Shown here piece by piece: positions 1 through 7,793 of a DNA stretch of 54,358 nt. This DNA is from Bacteriovoracaceae bacterium (GTDB taxonomy: Bacteria > Bdellovibrionota > Bacteriovoracia > Bacteriovoracales > Bacteriovoracaceae), in the NCBI GenBank assembly GCA_021737405.1, contig JAIPEG010000015.1, positions 1 to 54,358 on the forward strand. The letters run 5' to 3'. The notes beneath the pieces are model-generated. The model searched no databases. It saw nothing but the letters and a program-made list of their open reading frames with translations, and had not been told where the DNA came from. Both the position numbers and the translations under genes were made by a program. The first letter of the stretch is position 1. The number at the start of each line of letters is the position of its first letter.

Positions 1-180
1 ATGCTCTTGCATTCTTCTCATCATCACAACACCCAGAAAGTTTCCAATCTGAATCGATGAGGAAGTCGGATCAAATCCTATGTAAAACTTAAGCCCACCC
101 TCATCAATCAAGTCATAGACCTCATCGTGAGAGGTATTTTCAATGAGACCACGCCATTTTAATTCTTCTGAGAATTTCAT
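1..180 (-). CDS. tyrS: Tyrosyl-tRNA synthetase, N-terminal 60 residues (runs off the window edge)
   Basis: Charges tRNA-Tyr in the cytoplasm (class I aminoacyl-tRNA synthetase). Only the first 60 codons are present because the gene continues beyond base 1. The segment YIGFDPTSSS (residues 33-42), followed by QIGN (44-47) and MMRRMQ, matches the class I TyrRS nucleotide-binding region, usually G-x-DPTA-x-SLH(I/L)G(H/N). The HIGH signature here reads QIGN, so the first His is replaced by Gln, which is unusual. The ATG at 180 is preceded by AAAGG about nine bases upstream. A secreted-protein gene ends 18 bases upstream on the same strand, so the two may be co-transcribed. The family assignment is firm; activity cannot be judged from the fragment. 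Confidence 0.85.
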   Translation of the reverse strand, partial: MKFSEELKWRGLIENTSHDEVYDLIDEGGLKFYIGFDPTSSSIQIGNFLGVVMMRRMQEH

Positions 181-198
181 TTTTATAAGCCTTTTAAC

Positions 199-690
199 TT
201 AGTTCCAGCGGTAATTTGTAACAACCATGATGTCACCATTTAATTGAATTTGCGCCAGACCTAGCACAGGAAAAGGACCAATCCAAACGACGTCGCCGAT
301 CAATTCCAAATTTTTTGCATAGATTTCAGGAAGACCATTTAAAGACTGGGTATTTAAACGACAAGTTAGAGTGTTACCAACAGGTAGATTAAGATAAACA
401 TGTTGACCACCAATTGATTCACACATGGCAACGACAAGGCCCGCAGTCTCTGGAGTCAGGATATCTTCTTCGGCTACTTGAGTCGCTTCATTAGAGATTA
501 CCGATCCACCAAGAGTGGTGATTTGTTCTTGGTTCATAACACCAGAGCTAAAACTCTTATAGGTGGCCACAATTTTTAATTGGTTTCCTTGAAAGGGTCC
601 TTCAATCGTTATTGAATCTCCTACTCTAGCCGCACTAGCGAAAACACATTGGGTAAATACAATGGCAAAAGAAAGAAAAAAGGATTTCAT
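199..690 (-). CDS. Small exported protein of unknown function
   Basis: A 163-residue protein with a typical Sec signal peptide (charged MK, hydrophobic core FFLSFAIVFTQCVF, probable cleavage after ASA near residue 20). The mature part is rich in beta-prone residues and contains two Cys (CESIGG and TCRLN) that could form a disulfide. I recognise no family. The start is supported by GGAGAG seven bases before the ATG. It lies just upstream of tyrS on the same strand and is divergent from the CrtI-like gene. Probably periplasmic or surface; function unknown. Confidence 0.75.
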   Translation of the reverse strand: MKSFFLSFAIVFTQCVFASAARVGDSITIEGPFQGNQLKIVATYKSFSSGVMNQEQITTLGGSVISNEATQVAEEDILTPETAGLVVAMCESIGGQHVYLNLPVGNTLTCRLNTQSLNGLPEIYAKNLELIGDVVWIGPFPVLGLAQIQLNGDIMVVTNYRWN

Positions 691-733
691 AGACGCTCTC
701 CGCTAGTTTAATTTTAAGAGCTTATTTTCTAAA

Positions 734-765
734 TTTGGGCAGAGATTGTAAACTTTCTGCCCAAA
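734..765. repeat. Inverted repeat with 10-bp arms in a divergent promoter region
   Basis: TTTGGGCAGA (734-743) and TCTGCCCAAA (756-765) are perfect reverse complements separated by 12 bases. They lie between two divergent genes, so this is not a terminator of either. It may be an operator or structured leader. A related GGGCA-cored repeat lies at 836-864 and another at the end of the downstream gene (2313-2347). Confidence 0.5.
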
Positions 766-848
766 ATATTAAAAAGTTATACAATTGACGCACAGAAAAT
801 ACTGAAAGCTTTCGTCAAACTAAATTCCCGGGTCTAAGGGCATAATTC

Positions 849-857
849 TGGTAGACT
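849..857 (+). promoter_or_regulatory. Extended -10 promoter, leaderless-type, for the CrtI-like gene
   Basis: TGGTAGACT is an extended -10 (TG-n-TAGACT) ending seven bases before the ATG at 865. No Shine-Dalgarno sequence precedes that ATG. The element lies inside the loop of an inverted repeat, AAGGGCA (836-842)/TGCCCTT (858-864), whose right arm abuts the start codon. No convincing -35 was found. The hexamer matches the TATAAT consensus at four of six positions, so support comes mainly from the window-wide pattern. Confidence 0.35.
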
Positions 858-864
858 TGCCCTT

Positions 865-2337
865 ATGACTTCTAAGCAGATTATCATCATAGGAGGTGGG
901 TACGCAGGATTATCCCTAGGCGCACTATTGGCCCACCACAATTACCAAGTCACAATGTATGAGGCCCATACCTACGTTGGCGGCTGTGCCAGTTATTTTA
1001 AACGACATAAGTTTAAATTCGACGCTGGTGCCACCACACTCTCAGGACTTGGGACAGGCAGGCCACTTAGAATTCTTTGTGACCAGTTGAATATTAGCCT
1101 ACCTTCGATAAAGCTTGATCATCCGATGAGGATTCATTTAACAGACAACACCATCATTGAAAGATTTGCTGATTTGGACAAGTTTATAGAAGTCTTAGAT
1201 AACGAGTTTCCAAAAGTAGACAATAAAGCATTTTGGTACGGATTAAAAGAGAGAGAAGAAAACCTTTGGAGTGTCTTGGGGGCTGGCCAGCATTTTCCTC
1301 CAAAGAGTATAAAAGATATCTCAAAACTTCTTAGACCAAAGGTATTAGCAAAAGCTCCCCTTGGCCTTTGGGCCTTTACACCCTTTATAAAAACACTTCC
1401 AAAAGGGATCCGAAATAATCCTCGCTACATGGATCTTATCAATCAGCAGCTACTAATCTCTACCCAATCCCTTGCTTCTGAGGTGCCAGCTCTTTTAGCG
1501 GCGATGGGTCTCATTTACCCAGATGACATGCACTACTCCTTTGGTGGCATGGCCTCACTGGCCGAGGCCCTTTCTGACTTTATTATTCAAAAGGGTGGAG
1601 AAGTTCACAAGCGTCACAGAGTTATCGAAGTCAAAGAAAGTGGTCTTCGCCTAAAGGTGCACGGAATAAATCCCACCAAGAAACCTTTTGAAAAAGAGGC
1701 CGATATCGTTGTTTCTAATCTCACGATATGGGACACACCAAAATTATTTAAAGGGGATTTGAAACAACTCTTCCCAATGCCTAAAGAGAGAAGCGCATGG
1801 GGCGCCATCACGGCCTACTTTTCCATTAAAGGAGAAAAATCCGTCTCACCTCTCTATCACCAAATTCATATTAAAGACGAGCTTCTAGGCAATGGAAGTT
1901 TGTTCTTCTCTTTTTCTCATCCAGACGACAGCGAGCGTGCCCCTCTTGGCCATCAAACCGTCACGGTGAGCACCCATACTCAAAGCGATCACTGGCAACA
2001 GTTTTTTGAAAATGGAGACTATGAAGAAAATAAAGAGAGAATAAGAAAGAGAATCTTAGAGATTTTTAACCAAAAGTTTTTAAATTATGAGACCGGTAAA
2101 GTGGAGGTTGGTACACCTCACACTTTTGAACGTTTCACCTCTCGCCACAAAGGCTTAGTTGGTGGACTGCCCCATAATTTAAGAAATAATATCCTCACAT
2201 TCCCAGAACAAAGAACACCCCTTGATGGTTTTTATCAGATCGGTGATACAACCTTTCCCGGGCAAGGAATCGTTGGAGTGACAACAGGGGCATTTTTATT
2301 GGCCGGAAAATTATTGGGCAAAAACTTCTTAGAGTAA
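865..2337 (+). CDS. FAD-dependent oxidoreductase of the CrtI/carotenoid isomerase family
   Basis: A 490-residue flavoprotein related to phytoene desaturases, carotenoid isomerases (CRTISO) and retinol saturases. The N-terminus has the dinucleotide-binding motif IIIIGGGYAGLSLGALL, then GGCASYFKRHKFKFDAGATT, the second family block. The C-terminal FAD motif is YQIGDTTFPGQGIVGVTTGA (about 457-476). Length is normal for the family. No crtB, crtE or crtY lies nearby, so the substrate (carotenoid, retinoid-like or other polyene) is unknown. The ATG lacks a Shine-Dalgarno sequence and sits just downstream of an extended -10. The gene is flanked on both sides by GGGCA-cored inverted repeats and is convergent with the thiolase gene. 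Confidence 0.85.
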   Translation: MTSKQIIIIGGGYAGLSLGALLAHHNYQVTMYEAHTYVGGCASYFKRHKFKFDAGATTLSGLGTGRPLRILCDQLNISLPSIKLDHPMRIHLTDNTIIERFADLDKFIEVLDNEFPKVDNKAFWYGLKEREENLWSVLGAGQHFPPKSIKDISKLLRPKVLAKAPLGLWAFTPFIKTLPKGIRNNPRYMDLINQQLLISTQSLASEVPALLAAMGLIYPDDMHYSFGGMASLAEALSDFIIQKGGEVHKRHRVIEVKESGLRLKVHGINPTKKPFEKEADIVVSNLTIWDTPKLFKGDLKQLFPMPKERSAWGAITAYFSIKGEKSVSPLYHQIHIKDELLGNGSLFFSFSHPDDSERAPLGHQTVTVSTHTQSDHWQQFFENGDYEENKERIRKRILEIFNQKFLNYETGKVEVGTPHTFERFTSRHKGLVGGLPHNLRNNILTFPEQRTPLDGFYQIGDTTFPGQGIVGVTTGAFLLAGKLLGKNFLE

Positions 2338-2347
2338 TTTGCCCAAT
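2313..2347. terminator. Possible bidirectional terminator between convergent genes
   Basis: ATTGGGCAAA (2313-2322) and TTTGCCCAAT (2338-2347) form a perfect 10-bp stem with a 15-base loop that holds the stop codon of the CrtI-like gene. The following tract is only moderately T-rich, so rho-independent termination is likely but not certain. It sits between convergent genes. Confidence 0.4.
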
Positions 2348-2351
2348 TTAT

Positions 2352-3623
2352 CTATCTCTCAATAATGGCCGTCACACCCATACCGCCAGCAGTGCAAATA
2401 CTAATGAGCCCTCTTCCCCCATTATTCTCATCAATCATTTTTGCGAGACTTCCAATGATTCGAGCGCCAGTTGCCGCAAATGGATGACCAAGGGCCAAAG
2501 AACCACCCTTAACATTAAGCTTTGTGCGATCAATTGGACCAAGAGCAGCGTCAAGACCTAGCTTTTCTTTACAAAAAGTAGCATCTTCCCAGGCCTTAAG
2601 CGTACAAAGAACCTGAGCAGCAAACGCCTCATGAATCTCATAGAAATCAAAATCTTGAAGAGTGAGACCAGCGCGCTTTAACATTTTTGGAACAGCATAG
2701 GCGGGTGCCATTAAAAGACCCTCTTCATCCACATAATTAACAGCAGCACTCTGACCCATCGTTAGAAAAGCCAGTACTTTCAGGCCATGCTCCTTAGCAT
2801 AGTCTTCACTGCAAAGAAAGACGGCGGACGCTCCATCAGTTAACGGTGTCGAGTTACCTGCCGTCAGAGTTCCTTGCTCACTTTTATCAAAGGCAGGTCT
2901 AAGCTTTGCGAGTTTTTCCTGACTAATATCTGGTCTTAAAATGTCATCTTTATCTAATCCGCTGTAATTTAAAACAAGGTCTTTATGGAAACCAAATTCA
3001 TAGGCCTCTGCTGCCTTTCTATGACTTTCATAGGCAAGCTCATCTTGATCTTCTCGGGAGATTTTCCATCTTTTGGCCATTAGCTCACAAGACTCACCCA
3101 TTGAAAGACCCGTGCGTGGCTCTTTAATTGCAGGAAATTTAGGTAAAAGATCTTTTGGATTTAATCCCTTCAAGGCCTTAAGACGACCACCGAAGTCACG
3201 AGCATAATTAAGTTGTGACAATCGATCAGAAAAAGATTTTTTAAACTCTACGGGAATATCAGAGTTTGTGTCCGTGCCACCTGCGATGCCACTATCTATA
3301 GCACCGCTCGCAATTTTTGCTCCAATAATAAGGGCCGCCTCTAAAGAAGTCCCACAGGCCTTTTGAAGATCCGTTGCAGGAGTAGAAAAACCAAGACCTG
3401 AATCAATTGTGCATTCACGGGCCATTGAAAAATCACTAGCGTGCTTACTCACGGCCCCTAAAACGACCTCACCGATTTCTTTACCCTCAAGGTTTAAGGA
3501 ATCTTTTAAGCCTTTTAGGGCTTCAGTCATGAGCTCTTTATTGCCTTTTTTCATGTACTTTCCCCCTGAGCGAACAAAGGGGATTCTCTTACTTCCGATA
3601 ATGCATACTTTTCTAAGATTCAT
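2352..3623 (-). CDS. fadI: Acetyl-CoA acyltransferase (thiolase, FadI-like)
   Basis: Cleaves 3-ketoacyl-CoA to acetyl-CoA and a shortened acyl-CoA, the last step of fatty-acid beta-oxidation. At 423 residues it is the length of FadI-type thiolases. The nucleophilic Cys is in QKACGTSLEA (C90). The second active-site block is YEIHEAFAAQ, followed by GGSLALGHPFAATGAR and the C-terminal base Cys in SICTAGGMGV, so all catalytic elements are present. AGGAG six bases before the ATG supports the start. It follows the protease gene by nine bases and is probably co-transcribed with it. No FadJ-type partner is adjacent. A biosynthetic thiolase role is possible but less likely from the sequence. Confidence 0.9.
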   Translation of the reverse strand: MNLRKVCIIGSKRIPFVRSGGKYMKKGNKELMTEALKGLKDSLNLEGKEIGEVVLGAVSKHASDFSMARECTIDSGLGFSTPATDLQKACGTSLEAALIIGAKIASGAIDSGIAGGTDTNSDIPVEFKKSFSDRLSQLNYARDFGGRLKALKGLNPKDLLPKFPAIKEPRTGLSMGESCELMAKRWKISREDQDELAYESHRKAAEAYEFGFHKDLVLNYSGLDKDDILRPDISQEKLAKLRPAFDKSEQGTLTAGNSTPLTDGASAVFLCSEDYAKEHGLKVLAFLTMGQSAAVNYVDEEGLLMAPAYAVPKMLKRAGLTLQDFDFYEIHEAFAAQVLCTLKAWEDATFCKEKLGLDAALGPIDRTKLNVKGGSLALGHPFAATGARIIGSLAKMIDENNGGRGLISICTAGGMGVTAIIER

Positions 3624-3632
3624 ATAACTCTC

Positions 3633-5030
3633 CTATTGAATGGCGACTTTTTCTAGAGCGATAAAAGGGATTTCGTAACGATACTGATCAAACCAGGCAT
3701 CACTTATACAAGCGTGACCACCTCGTCCCCAACCTTCCCCCCAACTATTGGCGATCAGTGTGCAGTAGCGACCTTGAGTTTTCTGAAGCCCTTTTGGAAG
3801 CTCCATTACTCCAACGAGTAAAATGGCATGCCCTTGTGCGTGCATCCCCTTTCCCATTTTTTGATTGGCCTCTTTAAAAACGAAGCCCGTATTTAAAAAG
3901 AAATCATCACTTAATTTAAATCCACCTATTACAGGCTGACCTGAACGAATACGATCTTGAATTTCGTAGCGATTTTTTACCATAGAAAATTGAGAAACTT
4001 TTGCCACCCCTCGATCGCAACTTCGCTTGAGAGGTATTTGAGTTTCATTGTTAGACTTCTTACTTTCGTTATAAGGGCAATCTGCCTCAAGAGGAATGTC
4101 AAAGCCTATACCTTTTTTAGAATTATCAAAGGCCTGCCTAGGCCAGCTCCCAGGTCTTTGACAGGGACTTTGTTGGCAATCGGGCTTACTGGCAAAGTAG
4201 AAATACTGCTCAGAGAGATCCTTTTCTTGGCCCAGTCCTTTGGCCAGTATCTCAACGGCGCGAACAGCTGCGAAAGCGGCACAAGTAGGTCTTCTTCCCT
4301 GAGAACGAACAGGAATACGAAAAGCTTCTTCGATAAAGGAGAGTTCAAGTGGAGAGTTACTGGTTCGGGCCACTGTTACAGGGCTCGTGCTTTTAGCACG
4401 ATATTGTTGCTTTGGCTTCAGAGTAGAAATGGGGGCTTCTGCTGAGCCAAAAGGAATTTCCGTAAGATCTGATTTAATTTCAGGAAGAATCTTCTTAAAG
4501 GCCTTTCTCGCATTTTCCCAGCGCTTAATGGTCGCGAGCCTATCAACTTGCCATTTCTTTTGTTGCTTCTTTTTCTGCTCTCCCCAAGATTCGACTGAAG
4601 ATTTTCTCTGGGTCATCCAATCGCCATCTATTGAAGACTTGTCATCAGCAATTTTATTTGAGGCTTTTTTATTTGAAACGATGCCTTTTCTCTTATTTAA
4701 AAATTCTTCTCTACGCTTTTTAAGAATTTCTCTATTTTTGGCCAACTGCTCTTCCATTTTAATTTGACCGGGTGATTTAGATGCTTTCTTTTTTTCCTTA
4801 ACTTCAACGAGCTTCTTTTTCACGATCTCTTTTTTCTCAATCTCTCTTTTAACAGGTTCCTTAATTGCTTCTTTTTTTTCATCTACTGGAGGCATTGGAG
4901 ATTGATCCGGAAAGCTAACGCCGAAACTCTTCTCCATAGACTTTTGGATTTCAGAGATAACAAGCGGCATATCCCCTGCTAGTAAAATTGATGGATAAAG
5001 AGTAAACAGAAGAAAAAGACGAGATAACAT
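3633..5030 (-). CDS. Exported papain-family (C1) cysteine protease with Lys-rich N-terminal region
   Basis: A 465-residue protein. The signal peptide (residues 1-19, ending LLAG) is followed by a long, highly charged Lys/Glu-rich segment (about 50-180), predicted helical or coiled-coil. The C-terminal C1 peptidase domain runs from about 235 to 465. The papain tetrad is complete: Q244 in RSQGRRPTC, C250, H401 in GHAILLVG and N428 in ANSWGEGWG. The charged segment could act as a propeptide or as a linker to the envelope. It is the upstream gene of a probable two-gene unit with the thiolase. In a predator it could act on prey protein, but that is speculation. Protease family assignment is firm; substrate unknown. 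Confidence 0.88.
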   Translation of the reverse strand: MLSRLFLLFTLYPSILLAGDMPLVISEIQKSMEKSFGVSFPDQSPMPPVDEKKEAIKEPVKREIEKKEIVKKKLVEVKEKKKASKSPGQIKMEEQLAKNREILKKRREEFLNKRKGIVSNKKASNKIADDKSSIDGDWMTQRKSSVESWGEQKKKQQKKWQVDRLATIKRWENARKAFKKILPEIKSDLTEIPFGSAEAPISTLKPKQQYRAKSTSPVTVARTSNSPLELSFIEEAFRIPVRSQGRRPTCAAFAAVRAVEILAKGLGQEKDLSEQYFYFASKPDCQQSPCQRPGSWPRQAFDNSKKGIGFDIPLEADCPYNESKKSNNETQIPLKRSCDRGVAKVSQFSMVKNRYEIQDRIRSGQPVIGGFKLSDDFFLNTGFVFKEANQKMGKGMHAQGHAILLVGVMELPKGLQKTQGRYCTLIANSWGEGWGRGGHACISDAWFDQYRYEIPFIALEKVAIQ

Positions 5031-5042
5031 CGCGCAACATCC

Positions 5043-5071
5043 TTGTCATAATTAAGCGTTATCATCATAGT
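5043..5071 (+). promoter_or_regulatory. Leaderless-type promoter for the DTW-domain gene
   Basis: TTGTCA (5043-5048), a 17-base spacer and CATAGT (5066-5071) are followed after exactly six bases by the GTG start at 5078. Transcription would begin at or next to the start codon, which explains why no usable ribosome-binding site is present. Confidence 0.55.
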
Positions 5072-5077
5072 ACGGGG

Positions 5078-5905
5078 GTGGATAGAGAACAATACCTTAA
5101 GCAAAAGGATGACCAATTAAAGGAATTTGATGAGGCGAAGAGGCGTACCTCTTGCTTTACCTGTCGCAGAAAAATACAAAACTGCCTATGTCATGCAGTA
5201 AGCCCCTTTGATTCCTCGACAATAATCTCTCTTCTAATGCATCCAAAGGAAGCTAAGAAACAGCGAATTGGCACTGGCTACCTAACAAAGGCAACCGTTA
5301 AAAATAGTTATATATTTAGTGATGTAAACTTAGATGAAAATAGAGATTTTCTCGAGTTTCTTCATAATCCTCTTTATCATCACGTTCTCCTCTACCCCGC
5401 AAACAATCCTGACTATATTGACGAAGGCAAAATGCCGGAGTCTTGGAAAAAGCCTCTTAGAGAAGAAAGTAAGATCTTAGTTCTTCATGTTCTAGATGCT
5501 ACATGGCCTTGCGCTAAGAAAATGATGAGGCTCTCCATTTGTCTTCAAGAGCTACCAAAGGTTAGCTTTAAGAATTCTTATCGAAGTCGCTTTGTCATAA
5601 AGCACCAACCTCACTCTGATTGTCTATCCACTATTGAGACTGTTCACCACTGCTTTAATGGTCTTGAAGAAATGGGCCATGAAGAGATTCATGGTTTACA
5701 AAACAATCTCCTTAAGGCCCTCGATGCTCTGGTTAGTTTTCAAATCAAATGTGAACTAGATCCAGAGTTACCAAGCACCAGAGGAAAGAAGCCAAAAAAA
5801 CCGAAAAATTATGACTTTTCTCGTATTCGTGAAAAGAAGAATCGCCTATTTTATTGGGACACAGAAATTAGTCCAACTGGCACAAAAAATAACAAAGAGT
5901 CTTAG
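5078..5905 (+). CDS. tRNA-uridine aminocarboxypropyltransferase (DTW domain)
   Basis: Members of the DTW family transfer the 3-amino-3-carboxypropyl group of SAM to uridine in tRNA, forming acp3U. Visible features are an N-terminal zinc-type Cys cluster CFTCRRKIQNCLC, a LLMHPKEAKK block, and the family signature as VLDATWPCAKKMMR (D-A-T-W, where many members have D-G-T-W). A later block, SFKNSYRSRFVIKHQP, and a basic C-terminus follow. At 275 residues it is of usual length. The GTG start is chosen because a -35/-10 pair lies exactly six bases upstream and no closer ATG keeps the Cys cluster. The next gene starts directly after its stop codon. The family call is good; the exact tRNA position is unknown. 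Confidence 0.85.
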   Translation: MDREQYLKQKDDQLKEFDEAKRRTSCFTCRRKIQNCLCHAVSPFDSSTIISLLMHPKEAKKQRIGTGYLTKATVKNSYIFSDVNLDENRDFLEFLHNPLYHHVLLYPANNPDYIDEGKMPESWKKPLREESKILVLHVLDATWPCAKKMMRLSICLQELPKVSFKNSYRSRFVIKHQPHSDCLSTIETVHHCFNGLEEMGHEEIHGLQNNLLKALDALVSFQIKCELDPELPSTRGKKPKKPKNYDFSRIREKKNRLFYWDTEISPTGTKNNKES

Positions 5906-6421
5906 ATGAAGAATATTTTTTGGATTTTCCTATTTACCCTTAATTTTATTATTTCAAGTCATGCTGAACAAGCAACAAGCGAGAGTCAAATGATAACCAG
6001 AAAAGAGCGCATCAAAAATGCTTTTAATACTTTAAGGGCGGATAATCTTCATATATTAGATGGTTTTTACCATCCATCTTTAAAGTTTCACGATCCACTA
6101 GGTGAAATTTCAGGCCTCGATGCTATGAAGGCTTACTATGCCAATATGTATAAGAACGTCACAGACATTCGCTTCGAGTTTGGAACTCTCTCAGAAGAGG
6201 GTGACGATATATTTGGAATATGGAATATGATTCTAAAGGCAAAAAGTCTCAATGGTGGTGAAGAAGTGAAAGTGCTGGGAGTCAGTCACTTAAAATTTGA
6301 TCCCGAAACAAATCTTGTTATTTATCACCGTGATTATTTTGATATGGGCTCTTTTATCTACGAACATATTCCTATTCTTGGTAGTATCATCCGTAGAATA
6401 AAAAGAAAGTTAGGCCATTAA
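5906..6421 (+). CDS. Exported NTF2/SnoaL-like protein
   Basis: A 171-residue protein with a signal peptide (MKNIFWIFLFTLNFIISSHA). The mature part resembles the NTF2/SnoaL fold seen in small nuclear-transport-factor-2-like proteins: KNAFNTLRADNLHILDGFYHP, HDPLGEISGLDAM, then beta-strand-rich sequence ending VIYHRDYFDMG. Such proteins bind or isomerise small hydrophobic ligands, but no reaction can be assigned here. It starts immediately after the DTW gene stop and its own stop overlaps an ATG in front of the glutathione reductase gene (TAATG), so the three genes probably form one operon. Confidence 0.75.
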   Translation: MKNIFWIFLFTLNFIISSHAEQATSESQMITRKERIKNAFNTLRADNLHILDGFYHPSLKFHDPLGEISGLDAMKAYYANMYKNVTDIRFEFGTLSEEGDDIFGIWNMILKAKSLNGGEEVKVLGVSHLKFDPETNLVIYHRDYFDMGSFIYEHIPILGSIIRRIKRKLGH

Positions 6422-6435
6422 TGAGTAAGGGAATT

Positions 6436-7791
6436 ATGGATAATTACGATTTTGATTTATTTATTATCGGTGGTGGCTCAGGTGGCGTTCGCTCTGCGCG
6501 TTGGGCCGCAAACCTAGGCGCAAAAGTGGCCATCTGTGAAGAAGATCGCTATGGCGGCACTTGTGTTTTAAGAGGCTGCATTCCTAAGAAGATGATGGTT
6601 TATGGCTCCCATTTTGCCGATGATTTCGACACGGCCAAGGATTTTGGCTGGAATATCTCTGTTAATGGTCATGATTGGGAATTTTTCAGAGAAAATCGTG
6701 AAAAGGAATTAAGTAGATTAAGTGGTCTTTATAGCAACATGCTTGAAAAGAGTAACGTGACCGTTCTTAGTGGTAAGGGAAAGGTTACGGGACCTCACTC
6801 TGTTGACATCAAAGACAAGCGCTATACTGCGAAAAATATAATTGTTGCCGTTGGTGGAAGACCATGGTCGCCCAGTATTGAAGGTATAGAACACACCATT
6901 AATTCAAACCAATTTTTTGAACTCAAAAAGCGTCCTGAAAAAGTCGTTATCAATGGCGGTGGTTTTATTGGCGTAGAATTCGCCTGCCTTCTCAATCACT
7001 TTGGAAGCGAAGTCCATATTGTTATTAGAAGGGACACAATCCTCAGAGGATTTGATAACGAGGCTGCCGCCTACCTTCAAAAACAAATGATCGCCGCAGG
7101 AATAACCTTTCATTGCCATCAAAATATATTAAGCGTCAGTAAAGATTCAAAAGATTTGCTTCATTTAAAATTAGAAAAAGACATCACCTTAGAAGTTGAT
7201 CAAGTCATTATGGCCACAGGAAGGGAACCATATACGGAAGGATTGGGACTCGAAGCCGCTAATATTCAAGTCGATGAGGCCGGTGCGGTAAAGGTTAATG
7301 AGTTTTCACAAACGACTTGCCCCTCCATTTACGCTGTAGGTGACGTCACTAACCGCATGAACCTCACTCCAGTCGCCCTTCAAGAAGGCATGCTTGTCGC
7401 TGAAAATCTTTACAATAAGAAGAACTGGAAAATGAATTATGAGCATATCCCGGCCGCAGTATTTTCCCAGCCACCACTTTCAACAGTTGGCATGACAGAG
7501 GAGCAGGTAAAAGAGAAGGGCATAAGTTATGACGTCTATACCTCTGAATTTCGACCTTTAAAGTACACACTAGGAGATCGCCAAATTCGTACCTTTATGA
7601 AAATGATTGTTGAAAAATCTAGTGGCAAGGTTGTAGGCCTACATATGGTTGGGGACGATGCTCCTGAGATCATCCAAGGCTTCGCTGTCGCTTTAAAAGC
7701 GGGTGCCACTAAAGACGATTTTGATCAAACGATCGGCATTCACCCAAGTAGTGCAGAGGAATTTGTCACGATGAAAACTCCTCGAAAATAA
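6436..7791 (+). CDS. gor: Glutathione reductase, cyanobacterial/plant-like
   Basis: An FAD and NADPH disulfide reductase regenerating GSH from GSSG. FAD-binding motif FIIGGGSGGVRSAR is followed by the redox-active disulfide in GGTCVLRGCIPKK. The R-G-C-(V/I)-P-K form is typical of cyanobacterial and plant enzymes rather than the N-V-G-C form of E. coli. The NADPH domain has NGGGFIGVEFACLL followed by IRR, consistent with NADPH. The C-terminal dimer-interface catalytic motif HPSSAEEFVTM is intact. I prefer the ATG at 6436, where AAGG lies five bases upstream and the reading starts MDNYDFDLF as in homologues. An in-frame ATG at 6421 overlaps the previous stop. It ends two bases from a convergent gene. 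Confidence 0.9.
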   Translation: MDNYDFDLFIIGGGSGGVRSARWAANLGAKVAICEEDRYGGTCVLRGCIPKKMMVYGSHFADDFDTAKDFGWNISVNGHDWEFFRENREKELSRLSGLYSNMLEKSNVTVLSGKGKVTGPHSVDIKDKRYTAKNIIVAVGGRPWSPSIEGIEHTINSNQFFELKKRPEKVVINGGGFIGVEFACLLNHFGSEVHIVIRRDTILRGFDNEAAAYLQKQMIAAGITFHCHQNILSVSKDSKDLLHLKLEKDITLEVDQVIMATGREPYTEGLGLEAANIQVDEAGAVKVNEFSQTTCPSIYAVGDVTNRMNLTPVALQEGMLVAENLYNKKNWKMNYEHIPAAVFSQPPLSTVGMTEEQVKEKGISYDVYTSEFRPLKYTLGDRQIRTFMKMIVEKSSGKVVGLHMVGDDAPEIIQGFAVALKAGATKDDFDQTIGIHPSSAEEFVTMKTPRK

Positions 7792-7793
7792 AT

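Noticed and set aside
3957..4445. Plus-strand 162-residue frame inside the protease gene
   Set aside because: Lies fully opposite a well-supported minus-strand gene, has no ribosome-binding site and matches no family.
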